Source of the DNA: Natronococcus pandeyae
Lineage (GTDB): Archaea; Halobacteriota; Halobacteria; Halobacteriales; Natrialbaceae
Length of the DNA: 64,000 nucleotides
Direction: 5' to 3'
Assembly (NCBI RefSeq): GCF_008122205.1
Contig: NZ_PHNJ01000002.1
Location: 1-64,000, forward strand
Shown: positions 43,471-52,610 of the stretch, one piece after another
Numbering within the stretch: the first letter of the stretch is position 1
Layout: every line of letters starts with the position of its first letter
Program-made: the position numbers and the translations under genes
Notes under the pieces: generated by a model
What the model saw: only the letters and a program-made list of their open reading frames with translations
Database searches by the model: none
What the model was told of the DNA's origin: nothing

Positions 43471-44336
43471 CGGCGATCGACATCGCGCGCAAAGACGTCG
43501 CCGACGCCGTTCGATCGAGAGCACTGTGGGCAGCGACCGCGATCTTTCTTGGATTTATGGTCCTCACGCAGTTCCTCGTGGTTACGGTGGTCGAGAATCC
43601 GGACCCCGAACTCGCCACGCGCTTTCTCGAAGGACCGGCGACCGAGGTCGTGCTTCCGATCGTCGGGTTGATCGTCGGCTACCAGGCGATCGTCGGCGAG
43701 CGGGAGACGGGAAACGTCAAATTCCTCCTCGGACTCCCACACTCCCGGCTCGACGTCGTGGTCGGGAAGTTCATCGGACGGTTCGCCGTGCTCTCGGTCG
43801 CACTTCTGAGCGGGTTCCTGACGGCCATCGGGGTCATCGTCGCGACGCTGGGCGTTCCGCCGGTCGTTCCGATCGTCACGTACGTCCTGTTCGTCCTCCT
43901 GTCGGCAGCGGCCATCGTTTCGATCGCGATCGGAATCTCGGCCGTCGTTGACACCAGAGGTCGAGCCATCAGCGTCGTCGTCGGAGGGTACATCTTTGCG
44001 ACGATGCTCTGGTCGTACGTCGTCGACGGAGCCTACTACGCCATCAACCGGGACGTTCCGGGAGCGGATCCGCCGACGTGGGTCGCGGTGCTCGATCATC
44101 TCAATCCCCTCACCGCGCTGCGTACGAGTGGGAACGTGTTGCTCCCCGAGGCAGGCCACATTTCGATTACCGTGACGGAAGAGGGGGTCTCTGCGGCCCA
44201 GACGGGACAAGCACCAGCCGGAACGGCGGAGACTCTCGTTCACGAACCGTTGTTCCTGGCGGGAGTGTTCGTGCTGTGGACCGTCCTTCCGCTCGCGATC
44301 GGCTATCTTCGATTCCGCGACACCGACCTCTCGTAG
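43467..44336 (+). CDS. ABC-2 type transporter permease
   Basis: 289 residues with six hydrophobic segments; the family feature ETGNVKFLLGLPHSRLDVVVGKF follows the second helix. NosY/ABC-2-like permeases of this type export drugs, lipids or peptides, or act in multisubunit maturation. Forms the transporter with the overlapping ATPase. A soluble external loop (about 215-250) lies before the last helix. Confidence 0.92.
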   Translation: MTAIDIARKDVADAVRSRALWAATAIFLGFMVLTQFLVVTVVENPDPELATRFLEGPATEVVLPIVGLIVGYQAIVGERETGNVKFLLGLPHSRLDVVVGKFIGRFAVLSVALLSGFLTAIGVIVATLGVPPVVPIVTYVLFVLLSAAAIVSIAIGISAVVDTRGRAISVVVGGYIFATMLWSYVVDGAYYAINRDVPGADPPTWVAVLDHLNPLTALRTSGNVLLPEAGHISITVTEEGVSAAQTGQAPAGTAETLVHEPLFLAGVFVLWTVLPLAIGYLRFRDTDLS

Positions 44337-44482
44337 GCTCTCCCTCGAGTTCGGCGTCGACACCGTGTTCCAGCCAGGCCCGATCGCGCGCCGGTACTCG
44401 CGCCCGCTTCGACACCGGTTCCACAGAGAGTCGTGACGATCGCGTGCAAACCGTTTTTTCGCATCGCTACGCTATCTCTGAT

Positions 44483-44938
44483 ATGGCACTCACTGCAGGC
44501 GACGACGCGCCGACCGTAACCGCACGCAATCAGGACGGCGAGGAGGTCACCCTCGAGTTCGAGGAGCCGACGGTGCTGTACTTTTATCCGCGGGACGAGA
44601 CTCCCGGCTGTACGGTCGAAGCGAACCAGTTCCAGCGCGAACTCGAGACCTACCACGACGCCGGCGTCTCCGTCTACGGCGTCTCGACCGACGACGTCGA
44701 CTCCCACCAGTCGTTCTGCGACGCGGAGGACCTCGAGTTCGACCTGCTCGCGGATCCGGACGGTGACCTCGCGGCTACTTTCGACGTCGACGTCCGGGAC
44801 GGGGCCGCCGCCCGGACGACGTTCTTCCTCGGCGACGGCGAAGTCAAGGCCGCGTACGAGAACGTCGACCCCGACGGCCACGCGCGCCAGGTCCTGCTCG
44901 ACGCGCTCGAGGACGACCGCGTAACCCTCCCGGAGTAG
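44483..44938 (+). CDS. bcp: Peroxiredoxin (Bcp/PrxQ type)
   Basis: 151 residues. The peroxidatic motif ETPGCTVEANQF has Cys43. The resolving Cys usually found five residues later in PrxQ is replaced (Asn48), and the only other Cys is Cys79 (SFCDAED), so the enzyme is either of one-Cys type or uses Cys79. A TATA-like CCGTTTTTTCGC (about 44449-44460) lies 29 bases before the ATG at 44483, fixing the start and ruling out the longer upstream frame. Confidence 0.92.
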   Translation: MALTAGDDAPTVTARNQDGEEVTLEFEEPTVLYFYPRDETPGCTVEANQFQRELETYHDAGVSVYGVSTDDVDSHQSFCDAEDLEFDLLADPDGDLAATFDVDVRDGAAARTTFFLGDGEVKAAYENVDPDGHARQVLLDALEDDRVTLPE

Positions 44939-45270
44939 GTGCCAGCCCGACCGTTCTTCGAAGCGTTCCTCGGATCGATCGATCACGAGGCGTTCGACCG
45001 TGCTTGGGTATAACAAGCACAGGAGTTATGTGGGTCGCAACGCAACGTGCGTCCGTCGCTGAACGATAGCAAGTTCGGTGATCGAAAGCCAGCGTATCGC
45101 GTGCGAACCGGCTCAGCGCGGCGATACGGGCCACGCCTCCTCGGGAATAGCATGAGAAGACTCGGGCGAGGAGTCGAGCCACCTATTCGCGTGGCCCTTC
45201 GGACGGAGCCGAGCGTTCTGTTGTTTCGTCTCGAGCAGAATTTATCCCGGTCGACGTCCTACGGGTGAGT
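44939..45270. other. Intergenic region before the Hsp20 gene
   Basis: About 330 bases. A perfect 7-bp hairpin GTGCTTG-GGTATAA-CAAGCAC lies at 44999-45019. The Hsp20 TATA element (AATTTATCCC, 45240-45248) is about 27 bases before the ATG at 45271. No protein gene is supported between them. Confidence 0.55.
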
Positions 45271-45702
45271 ATGCGACGAAACCCGTTCGACGAAATCGAG
45301 GAGATGCTCGACCGCGTCAGCCAGCAGGTCGAAGAGGGGATGACCGGCGGCGGCCTTCAGGTTCCGGGTTCCGTACCGGTCGACGTCGCCGATCGGGGCG
45401 AGGAGTACGTCGTCACGGCCGACCTTCCCGGCTACGACACCGACGACATCGACCTGACGCTCGCGGAGGGCACTCTTCGCCTCGAGGCCCACCGCGCCGG
45501 GAAAACGGAGACGGAGACGACCGACGAGTCGGGTCGGTACCTCCGCCGCGAGCGAACCCGACAGTCGGTGAACCGACGGATTCGGCTGCCCGATCCGGTC
45601 GAGGAGGAGTCCGTATCGGCGGGCTACGAGAACGGCGTACTGACGGTTCGACTGCCGAAGGTCTCGGGCGGCGAGAGTTCGAAAGCGATCGATATCGAGT
45701 GA
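45271..45702 (+). CDS. hsp20: Small heat shock protein (Hsp20)
   Basis: 143 residues. The alpha-crystallin domain covers about 38-135, with ADLPGYDTDDIDLTL near its start and the conserved end AGYENGVLTVRLPK. ATP-independent holdase. The ATG at 45271 is preferred to the GTG at 45265 by TATA distance. Confidence 0.94.
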   Translation: MRRNPFDEIEEMLDRVSQQVEEGMTGGGLQVPGSVPVDVADRGEEYVVTADLPGYDTDDIDLTLAEGTLRLEAHRAGKTETETTDESGRYLRRERTRQSVNRRIRLPDPVEEESVSAGYENGVLTVRLPKVSGGESSKAIDIE

Positions 45703-45782
45703 GCAACGGTCACCGGAGATCGGCGTGAGTTCGCGCGACTGACTTTTTCCGGGGCGGGTCGTATCGCTGCGGGCGCCTGCCC

Positions 45783-45884
45783 GTGGCGGCCCTCGCCACG
45801 CGAACCGCCGACAGTGCGTACCTACCAGTCGGTGTATGGAAAGCTATACGACGGCGTCGGCACCAAGCGTATATAAGCAAATGA
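45783..45884 (+). CDS. Upstream ORF overlapping the leuS start (uncertain)
   Basis: 33 codons from a GTG, ending in a TGA that overlaps the leuS ATG. It has only two Leu codons (one is CTA, rare here), and its C-terminal half is basic. The nearest T-rich promoter-like element (GACTTTTTCC, 45740-45749) is about 37 bases upstream, too far for a leaderless start. The ATGA overlap is the main reason to list it. Confidence 0.25.
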   Translation: MAALATRTADSAYLPVGVWKAIRRRRHQAYISK

Positions 45885-48538
45885 GCGACGCGGGATACGA
45901 CCACGCGGCGGTCGAACGACGCTGGCAAGAGGCGTGGGACGAGGCGGACGTCTATCGAACGCCCGACGACGTCGACGATCCGACGTACGTCCTCGGGATG
46001 TACCCGTACCCGTCGGGCAAACTCCACATGGGGCACGTCCGGAACTACACCATCACGGACGCGTACGCACGCTACCGACGGCTGCGCGGCGACGAGGTCC
46101 TTCACCCGATGGGGTGGGACGCGTTCGGCCTTCCCGCGGAGAACGCGGCCAAGGAACGCGACACCAACCCGCGCGACTGGACGTTCGACTGCATCGAGAC
46201 GATGCGCGACCAGATGGAGTCGATGGGCTTTGGCTACGACTGGAACCGCGAGATCGCGACCTGCACCCCCGAGTACTACCAGTGGAACCAGTGGCTGTTC
46301 ACGCGGTTCCACGAGGAGGGACTGGTCGAACGCCGCGACGCCGAAGTGAACTGGTGTCCCGAATGTGAAACCGTCCTGGCCGACGAGCAGGTCGAAGGCG
46401 AGGCCGAACTCTGCTGGCGCTGTGACACCCCCGTCGAGCAGCGCGAACTCGATCAGTGGTTCCTGCGGATCACCGAGTACGCCGACGAACTGCTCGAGGA
46501 TATCGACGATCTGGAGGGGTGGCCGAACTCGGTGCGCCAGATGCAGCGCAACTGGATCGGCCGCCAGCACGGGACCGAACTCGAGTTCGATATCGACGGC
46601 TACGGCTCTATCGAGGCCTTTACCACCCGCGTCGACACCATCTACGGTGCGACCTTCTTCGCGCTCGCGCCGGACCACCCGATCAGCGAGAAGCTAGCCG
46701 AGGAGAGCGAGGAAATACACCAGTTCGTCCACCACGAGGCCGATCCCGAGGGCGACGAGCCGAACGGCGTCGAGACCGACTTGACCGCGACGAATCCGGT
46801 CACCGGCGAGGAAATCCCGGTCTACGTCGCCGACTTCGTCCTCTCGGACGTCGGCACGGGCGCGCTGATGGCCGTTCCGGGCCACGACGAGCGCGACCAC
46901 GCCTTCGCGACGAAGATGGGCGAGGAGATCGTTCCCGTCATCGCCCCTGAACCCGACGACTGGGACGGCGAGACGGTTCCCGACGCCCCGGACGTCAGTG
47001 AGGAAGCCTACACGGAGGACGGCGTGCTCGTCAACTCCGGCGAGTACTCGGGTCTCGAGAGCGAGACGGCTCGCGAGCGACTGACGGCCGAGATCGACAG
47101 CGCCGAGGAGGCGACGCAGTACCAGCTTCGCGACTGGGGGATCTCCCGCCAGCGCTACTGGGGGACGCCGATTCCGGTCGTCCACTGTGACGACTGCGGT
47201 CCCGTGATGGTTCCAGAGGAGGACCTGCCCGTCGAACTGCCCGAGTTCATCAACACGACCGGGAACCCGCTGGACGCCGCCGAGGAGTGGAAGCAGACGA
47301 CGTGTCCGGACTGCGGTGTGGATGCGACCCGCGAGACCGACACGATGGACACGTTCGTCGACTCCTCGTGGTACTTCCTGCGGTACGTCTCGCCGGATCT
47401 CGAGGACGCCCCCTTCGACCTCGAGCGCGCGAACGACTGGATGCCGGTCGACCAGTACGTCGGCGGCATCGAACACGCCGTGATGCACCTGCTCTACTCG
47501 CGGTTCTTCACGAAGGTGCTGGCCGACAACGAGGGCCTCGAGCACCGCGAGCCCTTCACCAACCTGCTCGCACAGGGGATGGTCCAGCTGGAGGGCGAGA
47601 AGATGTCCAAGTCGAAGGGCAACGTCGTCTCGCCACAGCGAATCGTCGAGGAGTACGGCGCCGATACCGCCCGCCTCTTCATGATGCAGGCCGCCCAGCC
47701 CGAGCGCGACTTCGACTGGAGCGAGGAGGGGGTCCGGTCGACCTACGCCTTCCTGAACCGGCTGAAGGAGATGGTCGATACCGCCACCGAAGGCGAGGCC
47801 GACGGCGACGACGACGCGATTGCGAGCTACGTCGCGAACGAGATCGACGCGACGGTCGCGATCGCGAGCGAGAAGTACGACGACCTGACGTTCAACCGAG
47901 CGCTGCGGGAAGCCCAGGATCTGACTCGGACGTTGCGGCAGTACGCCGATTACACCGAGCCCCACGCCGAAACCTACGAGCGCGGGCTGTCCGTCGTCGT
48001 TCGCCTGCTGGCTCCCGTCGCTCCCCACCTGGCCGAGGAGCTGTACGCCGAACTGGGCCACGACGAGTTCGTCGTCGACGCCGACTGGCCGACCGCGGAG
48101 GTCGACCGCGACCGCGTCCGGAAGCGCCGTCAGCTGGTCGAGAACACGCGCGAGGACGTCCGCCAGATCGTCGACGTCGCCGGCATCGAGGATCCGGAAC
48201 GAATCGACGTCGTCGTCGCGCCCGACTGGAAGTACGATGCCCTCGAACTGGCGATCGAGAGCAACGCCGACAATCTGATCGGGGAACTCATGCAGCAGTC
48301 TCACATCCGCGAACAGGGCGACGCCGCCGCCGACTACGGCCAGGACCTGCAGGCCGAGCGCGAGGCGCTGTCGACGACGCTCGATCCCGACGAGGAGTAC
48401 GACGCGCTCGAGTCGGCCGCCTGGCTGATCGAACGCGAGTTCGAGGCGCCCGTCCACGTCGTTCGCGCCGACGCGGTCGACGAGAGCGTCCTCACGAACG
48501 CCGAACCCGGTCGGCCGGCGATCGAGATCGACGACTGA
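45881..48538 (+). CDS. leuS: Leucine--tRNA ligase
   Basis: 885 residues, class I. HIGH region is YPSGKLHMGHVRNY, KMSKS is KMSKSKGNVVSP, and a CP1 editing domain with TTRVDTIYGATFFALAPDHP and GTGALMAVPGHDERD lies between them. Zinc-ribbon-like CPECETVLADEQVEGEAELCWRC precedes it. The ATG at 45881 gives the expected N-terminus (YDHAAVERRWQEAW); a start at 45836 would add 15 residues. A 33-codon ORF begins at GTG 45783 and its TGA overlaps this ATG (ATGA), which may matter for translation. The TATA-like GTATATAAG immediately before the ATG is too close to drive it. Confidence 0.95.
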   Translation: MSDAGYDHAAVERRWQEAWDEADVYRTPDDVDDPTYVLGMYPYPSGKLHMGHVRNYTITDAYARYRRLRGDEVLHPMGWDAFGLPAENAAKERDTNPRDWTFDCIETMRDQMESMGFGYDWNREIATCTPEYYQWNQWLFTRFHEEGLVERRDAEVNWCPECETVLADEQVEGEAELCWRCDTPVEQRELDQWFLRITEYADELLEDIDDLEGWPNSVRQMQRNWIGRQHGTELEFDIDGYGSIEAFTTRVDTIYGATFFALAPDHPISEKLAEESEEIHQFVHHEADPEGDEPNGVETDLTATNPVTGEEIPVYVADFVLSDVGTGALMAVPGHDERDHAFATKMGEEIVPVIAPEPDDWDGETVPDAPDVSEEAYTEDGVLVNSGEYSGLESETARERLTAEIDSAEEATQYQLRDWGISRQRYWGTPIPVVHCDDCGPVMVPEEDLPVELPEFINTTGNPLDAAEEWKQTTCPDCGVDATRETDTMDTFVDSSWYFLRYVSPDLEDAPFDLERANDWMPVDQYVGGIEHAVMHLLYSRFFTKVLADNEGLEHREPFTNLLAQGMVQLEGEKMSKSKGNVVSPQRIVEEYGADTARLFMMQAAQPERDFDWSEEGVRSTYAFLNRLKEMVDTATEGEADGDDDAIASYVANEIDATVAIASEKYDDLTFNRALREAQDLTRTLRQYADYTEPHAETYERGLSVVVRLLAPVAPHLAEELYAELGHDEFVVDADWPTAEVDRDRVRKRRQLVENTREDVRQIVDVAGIEDPERIDVVVAPDWKYDALELAIESNADNLIGELMQQSHIREQGDAAADYGQDLQAEREALSTTLDPDEEYDALESAAWLIEREFEAPVHVVRADAVDESVLTNAEPGRPAIEIDD

Positions 48539-48640
48539 GACGTCTCGAACTCGCTCGGGCACGGTATCGGTCAGGGAGCCGTTTTATGCGTGCACCCGTC
48601 GTGTCAGAGGATACAGCGGCTTCGCTCCGCGACGACGACG

Positions 48641-49402
48641 ATGAACGTACGATCTCGCACGGATCCCTCCAAGTGGCCGGTCTCAGGAGTTTCGAGTCCG
48701 AAGGCACCGCACGTCGCCGCGATGACCTGGCGAGACGGGCTGTTCGTCCACTGGCCCGTCGACCCCGCCGACGTTCGGCCCCACGTCCCCGATCAGTTGA
48801 CCCTCGAGACGCGAGATGGCCACGCCTGGCTCAGCGTCCTGCCGTTCGTGCTCACGAACGCCGGATTCCGCGGCACACCGCCGATCACGAGAACGGCGTT
48901 CGCCGAACTCAACGTCCGGACCTACGTCCGCTACAGAGGAGACCCCGCCCTCTTTTTCTTCAGTATCGACGTCGGCAACCCCATGATCGCCGAAACGATC
49001 GGTCGGACGACTCGCCTTCCCGTCTACTCCGCGCGAATGAACGTCAGTAGCTCCGAACGACAGGTCGTCTTCTCGAGCGAGCGTCGAGGAACCGAGCCGA
49101 GTAACCCCGCCCGATTCATCGCGAGGTACCGCCCCGACGGCGACGTCTTCACCGCCGAACCGGACTCGCTCGCGTACTGGCTCACCGAGCGGCGGCGGTT
49201 CTACGCGCCGTCGAACGGCGGCGTGCTGGCCGGCGAAATCGCGCACGACCCGTGGCCGCTCCAGCCGGCCGACGTGACGATCCACGAGAATACGATGCTC
49301 GCCGCCAACGGACTGCCGTCGCCGACGGACGAACCGGTCGTCCACTACTGCGACCAGCTTTCGATGACGGGTTCGATCGTTCGCCGACTGCCGGACGGCT
49401 GA
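48641..49402 (+). CDS. DUF2071 (YqjF-like) family protein
   Basis: 253 residues. The domain starts with MTWRDGLFVHWPVDPADVRPHVPDQLTLET and contains YFFSIDVGN-like FFFSIDVGNPMIAE, both typical of DUF2071. These proteins share the fold of acetoacetate decarboxylase, but no activity is established. A TATA-like CGTTTTATGCG (48578-48588) lies about 58 bases before the ATG at 48641, leaving a short leader. A later ATG at 48722 starts the conserved part directly. Confidence 0.82.
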   Translation: MNVRSRTDPSKWPVSGVSSPKAPHVAAMTWRDGLFVHWPVDPADVRPHVPDQLTLETRDGHAWLSVLPFVLTNAGFRGTPPITRTAFAELNVRTYVRYRGDPALFFFSIDVGNPMIAETIGRTTRLPVYSARMNVSSSERQVVFSSERRGTEPSNPARFIARYRPDGDVFTAEPDSLAYWLTERRRFYAPSNGGVLAGEIAHDPWPLQPADVTIHENTMLAANGLPSPTDEPVVHYCDQLSMTGSIVRRLPDG

Positions 49403-49615
49403 GGGTTCGGTCGATTCCGACCGCCGGATCGGGTATCTTCCCCCTTCGAACTGGAACAGCAGGTGTATCAAGAGCCGGTACATTCACTCCGACCATATTG
49501 TAAGCCCCAGGTACATAACAAACTATGAGAAGGGATTATTAATATTTATTATATATCCGTAGAACCGGCAGGTTTGTTTACTAAGATTCGGAATAATTCG
49601 TTATCGGCACTCCGT

Positions 49616-51052
49616 ATGTCAACAGAAAACACAAGTCGCGAAGAAACTGAACGGAATTCGTTCGTCTACGTGGTCGCAGCGCTGGCGGCGCTGAACGGGC
49701 TCCTGTTCGGATTTGACACTGGTGTCATCTCGGGTGCGATGCTGTACATCCGAGAGACGTTCGAACTGGCGACGATTCTCGGCTACTCGATGAACCCCGC
49801 GTACGTCGAAGGCGTCATCGTCAGTGGCGCCATGATCGGTGCGATCATCGGTGCGGCGCTCGGTGGTCGTCTCGCCGATCGGCTCGGCCGGCGACGGCTC
49901 ATTCTGGTCGGGGCCGTCGTGTTCTTCGTCGGGTCGCTGATCATGGCGGTCGCGCCGACCGTCGAGGTGTTGATCCTCGGACGAATCGTCGACGGAATCG
50001 GGGTCGGATTTGCCTCGGTCGTCGGTCCGCTGTACATCTCGGAGATCTCACCGCCGAAGATACGTGGATCGCTCGTTTCGCTGAACCAGTTGACTATCAC
50101 GAGCGGAATCCTCATTGCCTATCTCGTGAACTTCGCATTCTCGAGTGGCGGCGAGTGGCGCTGGATGCTCGGACTGGGAATGGTCCCCGCCACCGTCCTG
50201 TTCGTCGGCATGCTGTTCATGCCCGAGAGTCCCCGATGGCTCTACGAGCAGGGACGGGAGGCGGACGCCCGCGAAGTGCTGTCCCGAACCCGTGCCGAGG
50301 GACAGGTTGCCGCCGAACTTCGCGAAATCAAAGACACCATCCAGACCGAGTCCGGCACGCTTCGGGATCTGCTCCAGCCGTGGGTGCGACCGATGCTCGT
50401 CGTCGGTATCGGTCTGGCGGTGTTCCAGCAGGTCACCGGTATCAACACGGTCATGTACTACGCGCCGACGATCCTCGAGTCGACCGGCTTCGAGGACACC
50501 GCTTCGATTCTGGCGACCGTCGGCATCGGCGTCGTCAACGTCGTGATGACCGTCGTCGCAGTGTTGCTGATCGATCGGGCCGGTCGCCGTCCGCTGTTGC
50601 TCACGGGACTGGGGGGGATGACCGTCATGCTCGCCGTTCTCGGGGCCGTGTTCTACCTTCCCGGACTGTCCGGTTGGCTGGGCGTGCTCGCGACCGGGAG
50701 TCTGATGCTGTACGTCGCGTTCTTCGCTATCGGTCTCGGGCCAGTATTCTGGCTGATGATCGCCGAAATCTATCCGATGGAGGTCCGAGGAACGGCGATG
50801 GGCGTCGTCACCGTGCTCAACTGGGCTGCGAACCTGATCGTCTCGCTAACCTTCCTCAGACTCGTCGATGTCTTCGGTCAGTCGGGGACGTTCTGGCTGT
50901 ACGGCGGGCTAACCCTGCTCGCGCTCGTCTTCTGTTATCAACTCGTTCCCGAGACGAAGGGGCGGTCGCTCGAGGAGATCGAGGCCGACCTGCGCGAGAC
51001 CGCGTTCGGAACCGACGCCGACCGTCGCGACGCAGTCGGGAGCGACGACTAA
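49616..51052 (+). CDS. Sugar-porter family MFS transporter
   Basis: 478 residues with 12 hydrophobic segments. Family signatures are GFDTGVISGAML, GRLADRLGRRR, PESPRWLYEQGR, QQVTGINTVMYYAP and PETKGRSLEEIE. It imports a sugar or polyol, probably by proton or sodium symport. The substrate cannot be inferred from neighbours. The region before the gene (49500-49615) is very AT-rich. Confidence 0.95.
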   Translation: MSTENTSREETERNSFVYVVAALAALNGLLFGFDTGVISGAMLYIRETFELATILGYSMNPAYVEGVIVSGAMIGAIIGAALGGRLADRLGRRRLILVGAVVFFVGSLIMAVAPTVEVLILGRIVDGIGVGFASVVGPLYISEISPPKIRGSLVSLNQLTITSGILIAYLVNFAFSSGGEWRWMLGLGMVPATVLFVGMLFMPESPRWLYEQGREADAREVLSRTRAEGQVAAELREIKDTIQTESGTLRDLLQPWVRPMLVVGIGLAVFQQVTGINTVMYYAPTILESTGFEDTASILATVGIGVVNVVMTVVAVLLIDRAGRRPLLLTGLGGMTVMLAVLGAVFYLPGLSGWLGVLATGSLMLYVAFFAIGLGPVFWLMIAEIYPMEVRGTAMGVVTVLNWAANLIVSLTFLRLVDVFGQSGTFWLYGGLTLLALVFCYQLVPETKGRSLEEIEADLRETAFGTDADRRDAVGSDD

Positions 51053-51115
51053 TCGATCACTGAGTTTTCGAAAATTCGGTTTCGGATCGCAGTTCTCGTC
51101 GGGCGAGCGCCGTGC

Positions 51116-52108
51116 CTATTGATCGGTGTGGATCAGGCCGAAGTCGTAGCCGGACTCGTTCTCCCGGGCGTTCTCGTAGACGACGTGGGCCGCCGCGACG
51201 TCCTGGATCGCGAGGCCGGTCGAATCGAAGACCGTGACGCCGGTGTCTTCGGTGCGGCCGGAGTTCGCTCCGACGACGAGTTCGCCGATTTCGCCGTGGA
51301 TGTCGTCGTCCGAAAGCGTTCCCTCGTTGTACGGGACGTTGACCTCACCCGAGTGGGTGCACTGCTTGTGATCGTCGATGACGACCGTCGACTCGAGCAG
51401 GAGGTCGTCCGCCAGTTCGTGTTTCCCCTCCGCGTCGGCACCGATCGCGTTGATGTGGGTGTGCTCGCCGACGTCCTCGAGGCCGACGATCGGATCCCTG
51501 ACGGGGGTCACCGTCGAGAGGACGTCACAGTGTCCGGCCTCGGAAATCGAACCCGCGCGAACGTCGAACTCGTCGCCGTAGGCGTCGATGAACCGCTGGA
51601 CGCGATCCTCGTCCTTGTCCGCGACGACGACCTCCTCGATCGGACGGACTGCGCTGATCGCGTCGAGTTGGGTGTATGACTGGACCCCTGCTCCGATAAC
51701 GCCGAACGTCGTGGCGTCCTCGACGGCGAGGTAGTCGGTGGCCACGGCCGCCGCGGCGCCGGTACGCTTCATCGTCAGCGCCGTCCCGTCCATAATGGCG
51801 AGCGGGCGCGCCGTCTCGGGATCGGAGTAGATCATCGTTCCCAGTACTGTCGGCAGGTCGTGGTCTTCGGGGTTGTCAGGGTGGACGTTGACCCACTTTA
51901 CGCCTGCCGCGTCCCACTCGCCCGCGTCGAGGTAAGCGGGCATCGACCGGAAGTCACCGTTGTACTGCGGGAGGTCGATGTAGGACTTGGCCGGCATCTG
52001 GGCGTCGCCGCGCTCGTAGGCGCCGAAGGCGTCTTCGACCGCGCCGATGACGTCCGCCATCCGCGCGTGCTCGTCGACGTCGTCGCTATCCAGCAGAAGC
52101 GTGTTCAT
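51116..52108 (-). CDS. Ornithine cyclodeaminase / archaeal alanine dehydrogenase family protein
   Basis: 330 residues with the Rossmann motif GVIGAGVQSYTQLDAI near 145-160 and the KWVNVHPDNP substrate region. The family includes ornithine cyclodeaminase, alanine dehydrogenase and ketimine reductases; the pattern alone does not distinguish them. NAD(P)-dependent. Convergent with the sugar transporter. Confidence 0.88.
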   Translation of the reverse strand: MNTLLLDSDDVDEHARMADVIGAVEDAFGAYERGDAQMPAKSYIDLPQYNGDFRSMPAYLDAGEWDAAGVKWVNVHPDNPEDHDLPTVLGTMIYSDPETARPLAIMDGTALTMKRTGAAAAVATDYLAVEDATTFGVIGAGVQSYTQLDAISAVRPIEEVVVADKDEDRVQRFIDAYGDEFDVRAGSISEAGHCDVLSTVTPVRDPIVGLEDVGEHTHINAIGADAEGKHELADDLLLESTVVIDDHKQCTHSGEVNVPYNEGTLSDDDIHGEIGELVVGANSGRTEDTGVTVFDSTGLAIQDVAAAHVVYENARENESGYDFGLIHTDQ

Positions 52109-52610
52109 AGGGGCGAATTTTGCGAGCGGCTACTTAGTTGAATCGGATGGCGCGACCGCTCGCCGTACGGACGACGTTCGCCGGGTTTCGAGTCGGAACG
52201 AGACGTGATTCGAACGGATAGCACGGTCCTCGAGTTCGCACCTGCTGAGGAGAGACTGCGGCAAAGAACGTACTGTTGATAAAACCGCGGAAAGAGAATA
52301 TGGGCCGACTCGAGCGGTACGAATTGGCCTCGCTCCCAGGAGGGACGTAAGCCAGGGAAGATCGACAGCCTGTGAACCGTCCCCACGAGGCGTCTGTCGG
52401 CGAGCGAGCGGTTCGAAGAACCCGAGCGCAGCCGTTCGCCGAGCGAAGCGCTGTTCGGAGCCCGAAGGGCGAGAACCGCGGAACGCGAACGGGCGGAGCC
52501 CGTGAGCGCGTAGCGCTCGGGCCGACGAGCGACCGAAGGGAGCGAGGAGTGCTTTTAATCGAATTTTTGCCGAGGGCCGCCGGAGGCGGCCCGCAGAGCA
52601 AAACTTCGTC
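52109..52610. other. Intergenic hairpin-rich region before thsA 3' end
   Basis: About 500 bases. The right half is a GC-rich array of small inverted repeats: CGGGC-GGA-GCCCG (52490-52502), GAGCGC-GTA-GCGCTC (52504-52518) and GGGCCGCC-GGA-GGCGGCCC (52574-52592), with AGCGAAGCG-like spacers. It resembles the array after endA and also ends with a T-rich stretch next to a CGAAGTTTT motif (minus strand). The left half (52109-52370) has only weak promoter-like sequence for the 51116-52108 gene. Confidence 0.6.

Noticed and set aside
45028-45069. Small ORF (13 codons) after the hairpin upstream of Hsp20
   Set aside because: It has a Shine-Dalgarno-like AGGAG, but no conserved features, and the hairpin overlaps any promoter. 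No partner gene is close.
45868-45876. TATATAAG as the leuS promoter
   Set aside because: It lies only about 5-12 bases before the ATG; a transcript from it would start inside the coding sequence and lose the conserved N-terminus.
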